Below, piece by piece: positions 42,113 through 52,604 of a stretch of 64,000 nt of DNA (position 1 is its first letter; each line of letters opens with the position of its first letter). This DNA comes from Zasmidium citrigriseum. Taxonomy: Eukaryota > Ascomycota > Dothideomycetes > Mycosphaerellales > Mycosphaerellaceae. The stretch lies in the NCBI GenBank assembly GCA_002786025.1, contig NHNW01000003.1, positions 372,001 to 436,000 of the forward strand. The letters are read 5' to 3'. A program made the translations under genes and the position numbers. The notes below the pieces were generated by a model. It was not told the origin of the DNA and searched no databases. It saw only the letters and a program-made list of their open reading frames with translations.

Positions 42113-43078
42113 CTAGCGTGGTTTTGAGAAGACCTCCCTCAACCACTCCACAAACAGACCATACATCGCCTCTTTCGTCTTACTCCTCACCTTCTCTTTC
42201 TCCTTATCCTTCTCAACAAAATGGTCAAACCCGTGCTTCTGCCCCTTCACCAAGTGCCACCGGACACTCGCGGTCTTCCAACCTCCCTCAGTCACAACCA
42301 TCTTCTCGCCTTCTGCAAGCCTCTCAGCCATAACCTCTGCCTCGCGACACAACATATCATCCTCCGCCCCTACAATTAACACATTTCCTGGCAAATCGCC
42401 TCTCTCCTTGAAACGAGTCGGGCTCAATCTAACATCCCCACTATCCACCTTATCATTCGGATCAAGATAAAGCTCCCTCACAGTCTCAACACTCTTTCCC
42501 AGAAAATCCGGCACATCAGGGTTGGCTCTCGACTTCATCCTCTCCTCAACGCTCAACCTCCAATCCACGGGAGGATAGATTCCCAAAACACCACATAACT
42601 TCCCTTTCAGTCTCTCATCCTGCGCTGTGCCGAGAGCGAGATTTGCACCTGCTGAGCTCCCAGCTAGAACAACGCGCTTCGGGTCGATGTTCAAGTCTTC
42701 ATCTCGGATGATGGCAAGGATCTGCGAAATGACATCCTCATACGCCCCAGGAAACCTCGTCTGTGGCGATTTGCGGTAGTCGATACTCACGACAACACAT
42801 CCTGCTTCATCGGCCAGCTGCCTTGCGAGGGGATCGTCGGCGGAAGGGTTGTTGAGGATGAAGCCGCCGCCGTGGACGAGGATCACCAGTGGGAAAGGTT
42901 CATCTGATTTGTTCTGGGGTAGAAATATCCTCGCAGCGAATAGATCGCTCCGATCATTGTAGATTTTGGTCTTGTTGGGTTGAGTGGCGGGGGAGAACCA
43001 CGAGGAGCGGCGGATGTAGAGATTTGCATTGATGAATGTGCGGAGCGCCGCGAATTGGATGTATTGCAGGGTTGTCAT
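42113..43078 (-). CDS. Alpha/beta hydrolase, hormone-sensitive-lipase type
   Basis: Serine hydrolase of 321 residues in one exon. The oxyanion-hole motif HGGG is at 69-72, the nucleophile elbow GSSAG at 140-144 (Ser142), the acid is in VGAEDDM and the catalytic His in KGQKHGFDH. All parts of the triad are visible. No signal peptide is clear; the N-terminal 25 residues are mildly hydrophobic. Likely an esterase, lactonase or deacetylase on a small substrate. It sits at the right end of the run of redox enzymes and is convergent with the NmrA-like gene. Confidence 0.87.
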   Translation of the reverse strand: MTTLQYIQFAALRTFINANLYIRRSSWFSPATQPNKTKIYNDRSDLFAARIFLPQNKSDEPFPLVILVHGGGFILNNPSADDPLARQLADEAGCVVVSIDYRKSPQTRFPGAYEDVISQILAIIRDEDLNIDPKRVVLAGSSAGANLALGTAQDERLKGKLCGVLGIYPPVDWRLSVEERMKSRANPDVPDFLGKSVETVRELYLDPNDKVDSGDVRLSPTRFKERGDLPGNVLIVGAEDDMLCREAEVMAERLAEGEKMVVTEGGWKTASVRWHLVKGQKHGFDHFVEKDKEKEKVRSKTKEAMYGLFVEWLREVFSKPR

Positions 43079-43401
43079 GATCGCGTACTTGCCCCTTGAG
43101 AAGTATGAAAGACGTGTGATCTAAATAGGCCCGACGACGAAAGCTGAGGGTGTGCTTGTGTACCTGCATCGTGCACTGAGGGCTCTCGTTCCTCGGGCAT
43201 TGGATATCCCGAAAGCCTAAATCAATGGCATTGTTTCTCGGGCATTAGTGTCTCCCACGTAAAGAAGTCACTCGCAGATGCCGCTGTCGTGTCTCGACAT
43301 TGAACTTTTTACATTACTTCTAGCATCGTTGCTTCGTGTCAAAAGGTATCTACGCAGAAAGAACATCATCAGCAAATCAAAAGCATCAGCCGTTCGGACG
43401 A
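43079..43401. other. Intergenic, no gene seen
   Basis: Promoter of the hydrolase and 3' flank of the P5B ATPase. Confidence 0.5.
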
Positions 43402-46400
43402 TCACATCCTCATCTCCTCGCTGATAATCTTATACTCCTTCCTCTTCTTCCCTTTCCGTCTAACCTTCTGCACTGTCTTGCCAATGATCCTCGCCATTCG
43501 CGGGAAGATCTGTCGTTCTGCCAGGTAAGACACTAGGAAAGCCCCAATCGCAAGTACCAGGAGGAAGATGCGGAAGTTCGGCGACATCCAAGTCAGCTCC
43601 ATAAAGTCTTCGAGCCACGGCGCGGGATCGAAGAGCATGTAGCTCGAGATCGCAAGGGCGACGAACATGGTGACCACGAAAGGCAGGTTGTGTGCCATGG
43701 ACTGCCGGAAAGGCTTGCCCACGGAGAGAACGACTGCGGAGAGAATGTACTGGTAGCAGGATACCAGGAAGAGGGCCGTGTTCTCCGAATTCTTGGAGTT
43801 CGAGTGATCTTTGTCGATGATCGGTGGCTGGTACCATGACTGTTTGCGGACGAACCACCAGGCCACGAATTGTGTAAGGATGCAGAGCACGATCTGGCCG
43901 AGGAGAGGAGTGAGCACCTTGCGTGAGACAAGGCTTGCCGTCGGTCGCTTGCGTGAGAGCGATGGGTAAGGTCCTGACCAGCCCATGAAGATGGCAATGG
44001 GCAGGATGAGCAGCAAGTCGATGTACAGAAACTGGAAGTCGCCAAGGTTGGAAGCTTTGGCGTACAGAAAGCTGACCGACGTGAACTGGATCGCCGAGTA
44101 CAAGCTCATGTACTTGAAGCAGCTGAAGCTGGTGACAAGAGCGGCTCGACCTTCGCGGATGACTTCTGGGACACAAGAGATGTCGAAGATGCGACTGGTG
44201 AAGGGCGCCGCCACAGATGCCTCAGCTTCAGATAGCGAGATGCCGACATCTGCAGCCTTGAGGGCACCACAATCGTTTGCTCCATCACCGCAGAATCCAG
44301 CACAGTAGTCAATGCTTTGCAGCTTCTCTACCAGCTCATGCTTCTCGTCGGGTGACATTCGAGCGAAGACTTGCCCTACCACAAGCATTTCGCGGAGGAC
44401 CTTTGGTGATGCAAAGTCTATGATCCAGCGGAACACGTCGCCAGTGACAGCAACGGAGTAGTTGCGCAAGTTTGACACGTCGTATGGCAGAGAGGAATCG
44501 TGCTCGGCTGGTGGTGGCAATGGCTTGAGAGTATTCTCGTCAAGCTGATAGACGGGATTGTCCACACTTTCCCAGGCCAATTTCGAAAGAGCTGTGTGGG
44601 CATCTCCTTCAACGAAATGCGGCACGAAGCAGTGCGCGGACTTGTCGATGACGCCGCACTCCCTAGCCACGCTTATTGCCGTCAGAATATTGTCGCCAGT
44701 GCACATAACAGTCCTGATGTTGGCGTCTTCTAGCTCATTGATGATATCGGTTGTCGTTTCCTTAAGCTTGTTCTCGAAGACGATGAAGCCGGCAAACTCG
44801 AGGTTTGACTCAGCTTCCTCTCGCTTCATCTTCTGCACCTTCAGCCAATTCAGCTTGAAGATATGCTTGGTCGCACACGCGATCACACGATATCCTCGAT
44901 GGGTATAGTAGGCCAGAAGGTCATCATAGTCCACTGGAAAACTTTCTGCACGACAGATGTCCTTCATAGCCTCAGGAGCGCCCTTAACGAAGACGTCACC
45001 GCTCTTGTCACCGAATTGTCGTACAACGACACTGGCGCGGCGAAGCTGCGAGACAAATTCGAACGATTTGAGAACGCCCAATTCAATAGCTCGTCGGCTG
45101 TTTGGCGAGTTCACTTCCTCGTCGAGGTCAAACTCCATACCGGGTGGCGGCCGTGCGACTGATGGAGTCAATGAGTTGTCCTCTTCCTCTTCGCCGTTTC
45201 CGGTGATCTCAGACCCTTCCTCGTACTGCCAACCAGTGAACTCGAACATTTTGAGGTCGAGTGGGTCTCCAATAAACTCATCATCGACGATCCGGAGGGA
45301 GTGACACGTGGCCATGGTATAGAGAATGGCCTTGTTGGCGTTGTAGTCGATGGTCGGATCTCGCTCGTACTGAGCACCTGGCAGCAGGCTCGATGCATCT
45401 GTGACAATCTCGCTGAATCTGTTAGCCGGCCGGGACACGACTCGTACACCTAGCACATCCAGACCGTCTTCGGTAAGCGTGCCTGTTTTGTCGAAGCACA
45501 TCACGTCCAGCTTGCCTCCGACATTGACACGCTGAGGGCTGATACAGAAGATTGACTTTCCTTTCAGCCGCTGCAGCGCAAAGTTGGTGCCAATCGTGAG
45601 GGTCGCTGGCAATGCAGGCGGTACTACAATGGTGATTAGATCAAGGGCACGAACGATGATAAGATGTGGCGCCAGTCCCAAGCGGATGAAGTTGACAAGC
45701 GATGCCAGGAAACCGACGGCAGCAATGCAGCCCATGACGGAGATATACCGGAACGAATCTCGGTAGAATTTGAATCCAGATGGTTTCGGGAAGAGCATCG
45801 AACGCACCAGGGCACCTTTGGTGGTATTGAAGCCAGTCCGCACAACAAGAGCCAGAGCCGCTGCTTCGTCGTTCTTGTCATCTTGTGGTCTGCGAGCTCG
45901 GATGATCTTGGTGCCGCTGAACAGCATATGCCTCGCAACGTCTGCATGAATAGTCGAAGCGCTCAAATTGAGCAATTCAAGAGTCTCGTCATGGGCCGGG
46001 GTCTTGGAAACGGGCACGGATTCTCCAGTGAGCATACTCTCATTCACGATGCAGTCTCCCGAAAGCAGGATACTGTCACAGGGAAGCTGGTCGAGGTTGG
46101 GATCCGTCACTTCGTAAATATCGCCAGGTACGAGCTCGCTGGAGTCGACATAACGCCAGAAGCCGCCTCTCATGACACGAATATCGCATTCGAACCGTGC
46201 GATATCTCGTAGCCGCTTCATAGTCTGTCGTGTCTCGATGAGTGTGGTCGTAATACTGATCACAGATATGACGAAGATACAAGCGGCGTAGTAGTAGTAC
46301 TCGTCCAGAGACCAGAGGATCATGCTGGCGATCTGGAAGACGTAGAACGGGTGAAAGCACTCGTCTACAAGCAGCTGGCCGATGCTCTTCTGCTCAATGT

Positions 46401-47499
46401 CGACTGCGTTCTTGCCAAAGATACGTTGCCGCATCTCCTGTTCATCGCCGTCAATGCCAGCCCTTGCCGCGATCACGTCTGTCCACGTAGGATCCTTCCA
46501 GGTATTGCCGAGCACAAACTTGTCCTTGAGGGGATGGTAGCAGAAGCGAATATATCGGTAGTCAAGTATCCGGAGCTCGTCCATAATTGGATCGTCATAC
46601 TCATTGTAGTCCTGCAGCTTTCCTTTTGTGACTCCAAACACAGATGACAGTGATTGGCCAAACTCTTGTCTGTTGATGTCTTTGATCTCCATCTCACCCC
46701 ATTGATTCTCAATGACCACCCAGTCACACTCAGCCAGGGATGTCTTCTTCCCTGCCATCTGCACATACCACCTGGGTAGCCATCGAAACAGGAGAAATGC
46801 CAGCCCTCCAGTCATGGCGCAAAGAGCTGCATACAGCGCAAAGCCCACAACAGACGTCTTGAAGCCCGCAACGACGATCGTCATGTCCTCAGTCACGATG
46901 TATATCTTCTGGCTCACGCGACCACCGCTGCGGTAACCACTGATATCTGAGTCGCCAGAGTGATGCCGTCTAAGCAGAGGAGCCTCTGCAGATCGTCGAG
47001 AAGAGCCTGATCGCCGTGAACTCCGTGAGTATCCAGAGCTCTTCCGACTGCCCCTTCTCGGTCTCGGAGAAGTCATTGACCCATCCTCGGTGCTACCCTG
47101 TTCCAAGTCGATCTCATCCACTTCCGGCTCGATGAAAGTGTTCTCTCCATTCAGACTCTGACTCTCGAGCTGATCTTGGTCATCGTATATGGCTTCCTCA
47201 GGCCACTCCTCTTCATCAAGCTCTTGGTCTTCCTCTTCATAATACGCGAAGCTCGCGTTCGAATCGGCCCTCGATCGCCGGTGGAAGAAGGAGCTGGACG
47301 CGGTCGGTACACTCTCAGACATTGGGCCTGAGAAGATCTCGTCCTGGGCCATCTCGACATCTTCGAGGAAACTAGCCTCGCTCATGTTGGACTGGCGGCG
47401 GTAGAAGGCGCTGCTGGAGCGCCTCTCGGGCACATCGTCGTCGTCCATGGCGCTGGGCGGCGAATTGCTGCCGATTTGAGTGGTGGAGCCTGAATCCAT
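43402..47499 (-). CDS. YPK9: P5B-type cation/polyamine-transporting ATPase
   Basis: P-type ATPase of the vacuolar/endolysosomal membrane (yeast Ypk9, human ATP13A2 family; the human protein exports polyamines). Single exon, 1365 residues. The first about 200 residues are acidic and Ser/Arg-rich, then a hydrophobic pair precedes the core. Landmarks are the actuator-domain TGESVP, the P5B-specific PPALPATLTIGTNFAL in TM4 (P5A proteins have PPELP), the phosphorylation site DKTGTLTEDGLDVLGV with Asp670, KGAPEAM, and GDGANDCGALKAADVGISLSEAEASVAAPF. About six TM segments lie in the C-terminal third. The tail is basic. All catalytic motifs are intact. Confidence 0.94.
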   Translation of the reverse strand: MDSGSTTQIGSNSPPSAMDDDDVPERRSSSAFYRRQSNMSEASFLEDVEMAQDEIFSGPMSESVPTASSSFFHRRSRADSNASFAYYEEEDQELDEEEWPEEAIYDDQDQLESQSLNGENTFIEPEVDEIDLEQGSTEDGSMTSPRPRRGSRKSSGYSRSSRRSGSSRRSAEAPLLRRHHSGDSDISGYRSGGRVSQKIYIVTEDMTIVVAGFKTSVVGFALYAALCAMTGGLAFLLFRWLPRWYVQMAGKKTSLAECDWVVIENQWGEMEIKDINRQEFGQSLSSVFGVTKGKLQDYNEYDDPIMDELRILDYRYIRFCYHPLKDKFVLGNTWKDPTWTDVIAARAGIDGDEQEMRQRIFGKNAVDIEQKSIGQLLVDECFHPFYVFQIASMILWSLDEYYYYAACIFVISVISITTTLIETRQTMKRLRDIARFECDIRVMRGGFWRYVDSSELVPGDIYEVTDPNLDQLPCDSILLSGDCIVNESMLTGESVPVSKTPAHDETLELLNLSASTIHADVARHMLFSGTKIIRARRPQDDKNDEAAALALVVRTGFNTTKGALVRSMLFPKPSGFKFYRDSFRYISVMGCIAAVGFLASLVNFIRLGLAPHLIIVRALDLITIVVPPALPATLTIGTNFALQRLKGKSIFCISPQRVNVGGKLDVMCFDKTGTLTEDGLDVLGVRVVSRPANRFSEIVTDASSLLPGAQYERDPTIDYNANKAILYTMATCHSLRIVDDEFIGDPLDLKMFEFTGWQYEEGSEITGNGEEEEDNSLTPSVARPPPGMEFDLDEEVNSPNSRRAIELGVLKSFEFVSQLRRASVVVRQFGDKSGDVFVKGAPEAMKDICRAESFPVDYDDLLAYYTHRGYRVIACATKHIFKLNWLKVQKMKREEAESNLEFAGFIVFENKLKETTTDIINELEDANIRTVMCTGDNILTAISVARECGVIDKSAHCFVPHFVEGDAHTALSKLAWESVDNPVYQLDENTLKPLPPPAEHDSSLPYDVSNLRNYSVAVTGDVFRWIIDFASPKVLREMLVVGQVFARMSPDEKHELVEKLQSIDYCAGFCGDGANDCGALKAADVGISLSEAEASVAAPFTSRIFDISCVPEVIREGRAALVTSFSCFKYMSLYSAIQFTSVSFLYAKASNLGDFQFLYIDLLLILPIAIFMGWSGPYPSLSRKRPTASLVSRKVLTPLLGQIVLCILTQFVAWWFVRKQSWYQPPIIDKDHSNSKNSENTALFLVSCYQYILSAVVLSVGKPFRQSMAHNLPFVVTMFVALAISSYMLFDPAPWLEDFMELTWMSPNFRIFLLVLAIGAFLVSYLAERQIFPRMARIIGKTVQKVRRKGKKRKEYKIISEEMRM

Positions 47500-48355
47500 G
47501 TGGTGGTTGGGAGACCTGCGTCTCTGGATGATCGGGGTCGTCAGGACATAGTGGGACGGTGTTGTTAATCCACGCGACTACACGTCTCGTCTCCTTCACG
47601 ATCAAATCGAAGTCAAGTCGCTAGCGCGAGAAGCGGACCATCAAGTCGTGGTTTGGATACAAAGGCTGTGACCCGATGCAGGTTTTATGCTGCTTGGCTC
47701 GGAGGATCTCAATGCATTGACTGAGGGCGGTAGAGCATTGGAGTCGTCCAAAATCGTCCCGGTTAAGAATTACATGCAAGTCTTCCTCTTCGATACAGTC
47801 GGTCGGTATTCCCAGGACTTCTTGCTCCTAATCCTTGCACGCGGGAGAGCCCGCTGGCGGCTCGGTAGCCGAGTTCGACGTCACTTCTTCATCCTTCACG
47901 CTCTTCATGCCCCCAGAGCATCTGAACCGCCTCAACCCTTACATATCACACTCACAGTTGCACAAAATCTTATCCAAGCATTGCTGGAGTTCTCTACCAC
48001 ATGTAGTCAGCGTCTTGTATGAGACTAGACCGCAACGCCTCCTCATCCTCCCTGTCAAGCCTCGGAGAAAGCCTCGGCCGAGCGCGGTTTTAGCTATAGA
48101 AAATCTCGCCCACGACGACGATAGCGAGCGACTTCGCCATTTGCGACGCCTGTGTAGCATTCCATTGGAACGGCCTACGTAATCTGTCTTCCAATTGCGT
48201 GTCTGCCGGCGTGGTCCCAGGCTGCATCTTATCTGATCATTCGACTTCGGATGAACCCTGATCCTCCAAACACCCACCCGAGCTGAGCTTTTGACCTTCT
48301 GTCGCCCAGCAGCATCTCCGTACCTTTACCCACATCTTCCTGCGCGCTGGTCGAA
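47500..48355. other. Divergent promoter region, no gene seen
   Basis: 856 bp between the ATPase start and the second Zn2Cys6 regulator. No feature recognised. Confidence 0.5.
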
Positions 48356-50638
48356 ATGCCTACAGATCCTTTCCTTCCAGAGGGACGCCGGTTTCCCCGA
48401 GAGAGATCTCCAGACGGTCAAGGTGGCAATGAACGCAAGAGACGCCGGAAGGTCCTCTCGTGCTATGACTGTCGCAGACGAAAGTTGCAATGCGATCGTC
48501 AATTGCCTGCATGTGGTCGCTGTACCAAGGCTGGCCAAGCTGCCAATTGCTTGTATCTGGAAGATGCAGCCGACGCGCCGATACGCGATGACACGACTCC
48601 AACCTCCACCGTTGGCAAACAGCCTCCCTTCTATGGCCACTCCAGTCGCCCAATTGGAATGACCGGTCCAACTGGTACTGGTCCATCCGGCGACCTGTTG
48701 TCCCGACTAGAGTATCAAGACACCCGGATCAAACAGCTTGAGGCGCAATTGGCTCAAGCAGGTCAGACCGTCAAGGGAGGACGAATGCCCCCGACGCCAG
48801 AATCAATGGCAGGTGGTGATGCAATTGCACCCTATCAAGATCGCGAAACTATCCTGCTACGTGGAAAGTCTTTCAAGACGCAGTTCCATGGCAATACTCA
48901 CCCAGGCGCATTGATAGCTCGGATCCCAGAGCTACACGGCTTTACCCGCGAGACTTTCGAACAATTCCCTGCGCTGTCGAGGATAAAGGAAGACATGGGG
49001 CAGCTCGAGAGTCGAACAAATTATGCCGGAGCAAAACATGGTGCCGTTGGGGACACAGATCTGAGAGCACTGCTTCCATCCAAAGCAGAAGCTGACGAGC
49101 TGGTGGGCATTTATCTGGACAACTATGGTTCTCTCTACCACGTCATTCACCTTCCGACATTCTGGGAGGCATATAACAAAATATGGCCAGATGTAGCCAA
49201 CGCCAACGCGCATCAAGTTGCGCTGGTGCTCGTCATGATTGCCTCTGCGCAATGTTTGACGACTGCACAACCATGGCTTTACACCGCAAACAGCTCTACG
49301 GCACGCGAGAAGGCGATCGCAAATATCCAAGCGGTCGACGACTGGCTCATGGTACAGAGTCAGAAGCACGTCACCGCACTGGACTTTCAGATCCGTGTGA
49401 TACATCACCTCGCAAAGCAAGTGGCCGCCCGAAAGTCGAAGAGGACGTGGACAGACATGGGACATGTGCTGCGGTTTTGCATGGCAGCGGGACTGCATCG
49501 AACACCCGATCTCATCCGAAAGCCTACAACGCTTCTCGACAAGGAGCTGCGCAAGCGTGTATGGGCAGCAGTGACGGAGCTGGAACTACAGGCTGCCTTC
49601 GATAGAGGGATGGTATCATCCCCATGGACATTGCAAAGCGACTGTCCATCGCCGAATCATCTCCACGACGACGACCTCGACGAAACGACGCAACACCTTC
49701 CAGCTCTCCGCAGACATAACGACTTCAACAACACCTCATACCTCGCTCTTGCCGGCGAATCCATAATCCTCCGCCAAAACCTCAACAACTACCTCAACAA
49801 CATTCGCCAACCCGTGAACTTCGAAGAATCAAAACACTACACCGACGAGCTCGAAGCCCACTTACAAGCCATCCCCGAATGGATCGGCACCTCCTCTGAA
49901 ATACCTGCGACCATGCTCTCCCTCAACCTCCGCCAATACCTCCTCTGCCTCCACGACCGCCAACTCCGCATCGCCGAAACAAAAGCCGAGAAAGACTTCT
50001 CCCGCATGGTCCTCATCGAACAAGCGACCAAAATGATCGAATCCCACAAAGCCCTCACTTCCAAGGGAATCTACGCCCTCGAACTCCTCTGCTGCGACCA
50101 ACTCCGCGCCGCCTTGTCCCTCTGCCACATCGCAGCAATGAACCCTCACGCCGACGACGCCCTCTCCCGCGCCATCGACGAGACCGCCTCCCGTCTCATC
50201 CCCGACGCAATCGAAATGCTCACAGACAAAGTCATCCGCTTCGGCCGCGAGCAACGCCAACTCTGGATCCTCCTCGCGGCGAACGGCTACGTGAAATCGA
50301 AGAAAGACCCCTCGAAACGCATCGTCTACATGCAAGAAGCCGTCGACAAGATCACTCGCCCCTACTACAAGATCATGGCGTGTCAAGAAGACGCTCCGAC
50401 ACAAGTCAGCAATAGCAATAACCAGACGCCGAAGGATATGCCCAGGGGCATGTTGGAGTATTATCCTAATAGTACTGCGGCGACGGAGGCGGGGCCTACG
50501 GATCCTACGCTTTTGGATCTGGATGAGATTGCGGCGTGGACTTTTGAGGATTGGAATTTTAATCCGGGGGACTTTGTGGGTGCGCCGGGGTTTGAGGCGA
50601 CGCCTGGGACGGGAAGTACGCAGTTTCCGACGACGTGA
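48356..50638 (+). CDS. Zn2Cys6 transcription factor (fungal-specific)
   Basis: Nuclear regulator, single exon of 760 residues. The zinc cluster has cysteines at 36, 39, 46, 53, 56 and 65 (CYDCRRRKLQC…CGRC…C) preceded by a basic patch (KRRRK). A coiled coil follows (LLSRLEYQDTRIKQLEAQLAQ, about 118-138). The fungal-specific middle domain is recognised by YHVIHLPTFWEAYNKIW, HVLRFCMAAGLHRTP and RKRVWAAVTELELQAAFDRGM. The C-terminus is acidic and aromatic (LDLDEIAAWTFEDWNFNPGD), likely an activation region. From about 49640 the sense strand becomes strongly C-rich at third codon positions. Targets unknown. Confidence 0.9.
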   Translation: MPTDPFLPEGRRFPRERSPDGQGGNERKRRRKVLSCYDCRRRKLQCDRQLPACGRCTKAGQAANCLYLEDAADAPIRDDTTPTSTVGKQPPFYGHSSRPIGMTGPTGTGPSGDLLSRLEYQDTRIKQLEAQLAQAGQTVKGGRMPPTPESMAGGDAIAPYQDRETILLRGKSFKTQFHGNTHPGALIARIPELHGFTRETFEQFPALSRIKEDMGQLESRTNYAGAKHGAVGDTDLRALLPSKAEADELVGIYLDNYGSLYHVIHLPTFWEAYNKIWPDVANANAHQVALVLVMIASAQCLTTAQPWLYTANSSTAREKAIANIQAVDDWLMVQSQKHVTALDFQIRVIHHLAKQVAARKSKRTWTDMGHVLRFCMAAGLHRTPDLIRKPTTLLDKELRKRVWAAVTELELQAAFDRGMVSSPWTLQSDCPSPNHLHDDDLDETTQHLPALRRHNDFNNTSYLALAGESIILRQNLNNYLNNIRQPVNFEESKHYTDELEAHLQAIPEWIGTSSEIPATMLSLNLRQYLLCLHDRQLRIAETKAEKDFSRMVLIEQATKMIESHKALTSKGIYALELLCCDQLRAALSLCHIAAMNPHADDALSRAIDETASRLIPDAIEMLTDKVIRFGREQRQLWILLAANGYVKSKKDPSKRIVYMQEAVDKITRPYYKIMACQEDAPTQVSNSNNQTPKDMPRGMLEYYPNSTAATEAGPTDPTLLDLDEIAAWTFEDWNFNPGDFVGAPGFEATPGTGSTQFPTT

Positions 50639-51280
50639 TTGACTAGGTGCTTGGGGCAAGCTGTTTGAATGGACTGGAAATGAAGCGTGTACAGTTATAA
50701 TGTGTGTTTATACGGCCTTGACGATGTAACGACAGCGGCGAATGGGAAAGTTCTATTCGGGAGGGACCACTGAGAAACGATATGGGATCATGCGGGTTCA
50801 AATTTTCCTGATCATTCATCATTCCTCTCTATTGTATGTCATCTCAGTCGTCCTCCATGCGCCGCCATCATCAATCTCGTTGCCAGCCATCGAAGCTGGA
50901 CACAACAGACGGCTTTTCCTATCCCCGAGACCCCAGACTCACCCTGACGTACGAGATTGCGCTGGGACTCCCTGGCCAACGATGTTTTATTCGAGATATC
51001 GTTGTCCTCCATTGCCTGTCTCGGCCTCGCCGTTGGTGGCAGAGTTGCGTGGCTCATGTAGGTCTTCGGCGCGCGCGTGTCCCGACCCCGGTCGATTGAT
51101 CGCTCGTCCTTCTGTTGCCGTCGGACTCCCTCACCATACCGACCAGAACATCGCAGTCTTGTCCCCCTCTCCAGAGAGTAATCGCGTCTCCGGAGGCCAT
51201 CATTCAAAGTGGCGATCCTTCCAAACATCGATGTTATAGAGTGTACATTTCGAACTCATCCACAAGGATTGGGAAACCGT
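50639..51280. other. Intergenic, no gene seen
   Basis: 3' flanks of the regulator and of the small hypothetical gene to the right. Confidence 0.5.
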
Positions 51281-51535
51281 CTACCTCCTCTCCTCCTTCG
51301 CCTCAACAACCCTCTCAAAAGCATTAACATTCCTCACAGAATTGAAATCCGTGAAATCGATCTCCTCGGCCTCAGACGAGACAGTCGAAAGCCATGAGAT
51401 GACCGAGTCTGAGCGCTTGTTCACTCTCTTCTCTCGAGAGGGAGTAGAGTCGGTGTGGGTATGTTGTGGGATAGTGTTGTCATCTTGGGAGAGGCGTTCG
51501 AGGAGTTGGTGGACGGTGAGGTGGTAGGTCGCCAT
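51281..51535 (-). CDS. Small hypothetical protein, 84 residues
   Basis: Not a recognised family. Single exon starting MATYHLTVHQLLERLSQDD, with a Thr/His/Pro-rich stretch, then RSDSVISWLSTVSSEAEEID and a helical basic end (NAFERVVEAKEERR). No signal peptide or membrane span. Third-position use is coding-like (C/G-ending in the first part), which is the main support. A different open frame overlaps upstream (51421-51714) and looks less likely. Confidence 0.5.
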   Translation of the reverse strand: MATYHLTVHQLLERLSQDDNTIPQHTHTDSTPSREKRVNKRSDSVISWLSTVSSEAEEIDFTDFNSVRNVNAFERVVEAKEERR

Positions 51536-52604
51536 AGCTTCAGTATTTCTCGTTGAAGTTGAGGTTGTGGTTGTTGGGCCTTCTTGAACTCTTGCTTGAT
51601 CGCGCGAGAGAGATGTCTTCTCAACATTAATCTTCCGACGACAACGAAAAGTAAAGGAAGGAAAGACTCAAGTAAATATATCCAAACCCTCCAACATCCC
51701 ACGGCGCCCTCCATGGGAGCTCCAGGGTCGACATGACGCTTGATCTAATCTGATCGTACGAAGCCTGCATCTAAGTCCGACTAGACACAAGCTCTGCTGA
51801 TCCTTCACGCACACAACAAGACGGAGGGTCCGCGGCCGTCCGCCGTTTCGGCGATATCTGCATGTTGTGCTTCCGATCCGAGTATGTGCCATCAAATGAA
51901 CGGACTTTTCAGCTTTCGAGTTGCTTTGTAAACTCCACCAGGCAGCTGCTTTTCGCGGTTGAGGCGGTTCATGTTGCGTATTTACGTCGTAGAGGCGGTG
52001 GCTTGTGAGTCACGCATTCCTCCATTTCGTTGAAGCTGGAAGTGCAAAAATGGCTCGTCTCGGTTTCGCATGCATGTCATGCCACGCGCTTGTGGTTGGT
52101 GTTGCGCAAGTATCTGCGACTTGAACTTTGCCCCTCCTGCTTGGACCCGCTATAGCTATAGTAGTTGGTGGGATGGCTGTTTGAATAGCTGGCTTGGTAC
52201 ATTTGGCGTGGGGGTTTTGAAGTACGGTGAATGGATTTAGGCGTCTACACACTCCTCTTCGGCCCTGCTGCTCTCCAGACCCCTCGTTTCTGTCGCTGCG
52301 ATCCCGTCGTCATTTATATACACCCGCTTCGTCTATTCCATTGGCATACCCGGACGGGTTGAGAAATGTTCTTTGCAGGCCGCGGTCCGGTGGAGGAAGA
52401 GGCTCGTTCACAGCCGTACAAAATCGCATTCGTCGTTAAGCGGACCGAAGCAAGTCAAAGGGCCGCTTCAACGACGTCAATCTTTCAGCCGATTGATGCG
52501 CTGTATGGAGCCAACGTGTTTTCCAGCCAGCGCGACACCGTATTTGCTCTCTCTTGGTCGTCTCCTACTTCCAGCTCCGGTTGTAGGCGTCGAAAGCCAC
52601 CGAA
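51536..52604. other. Intergenic, no gene seen
   Basis: About 1.1 kb. A plus-strand frame of 80 codons at 52366-52608 has no motif and overlaps the uL5m stop region. Confidence 0.5.
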
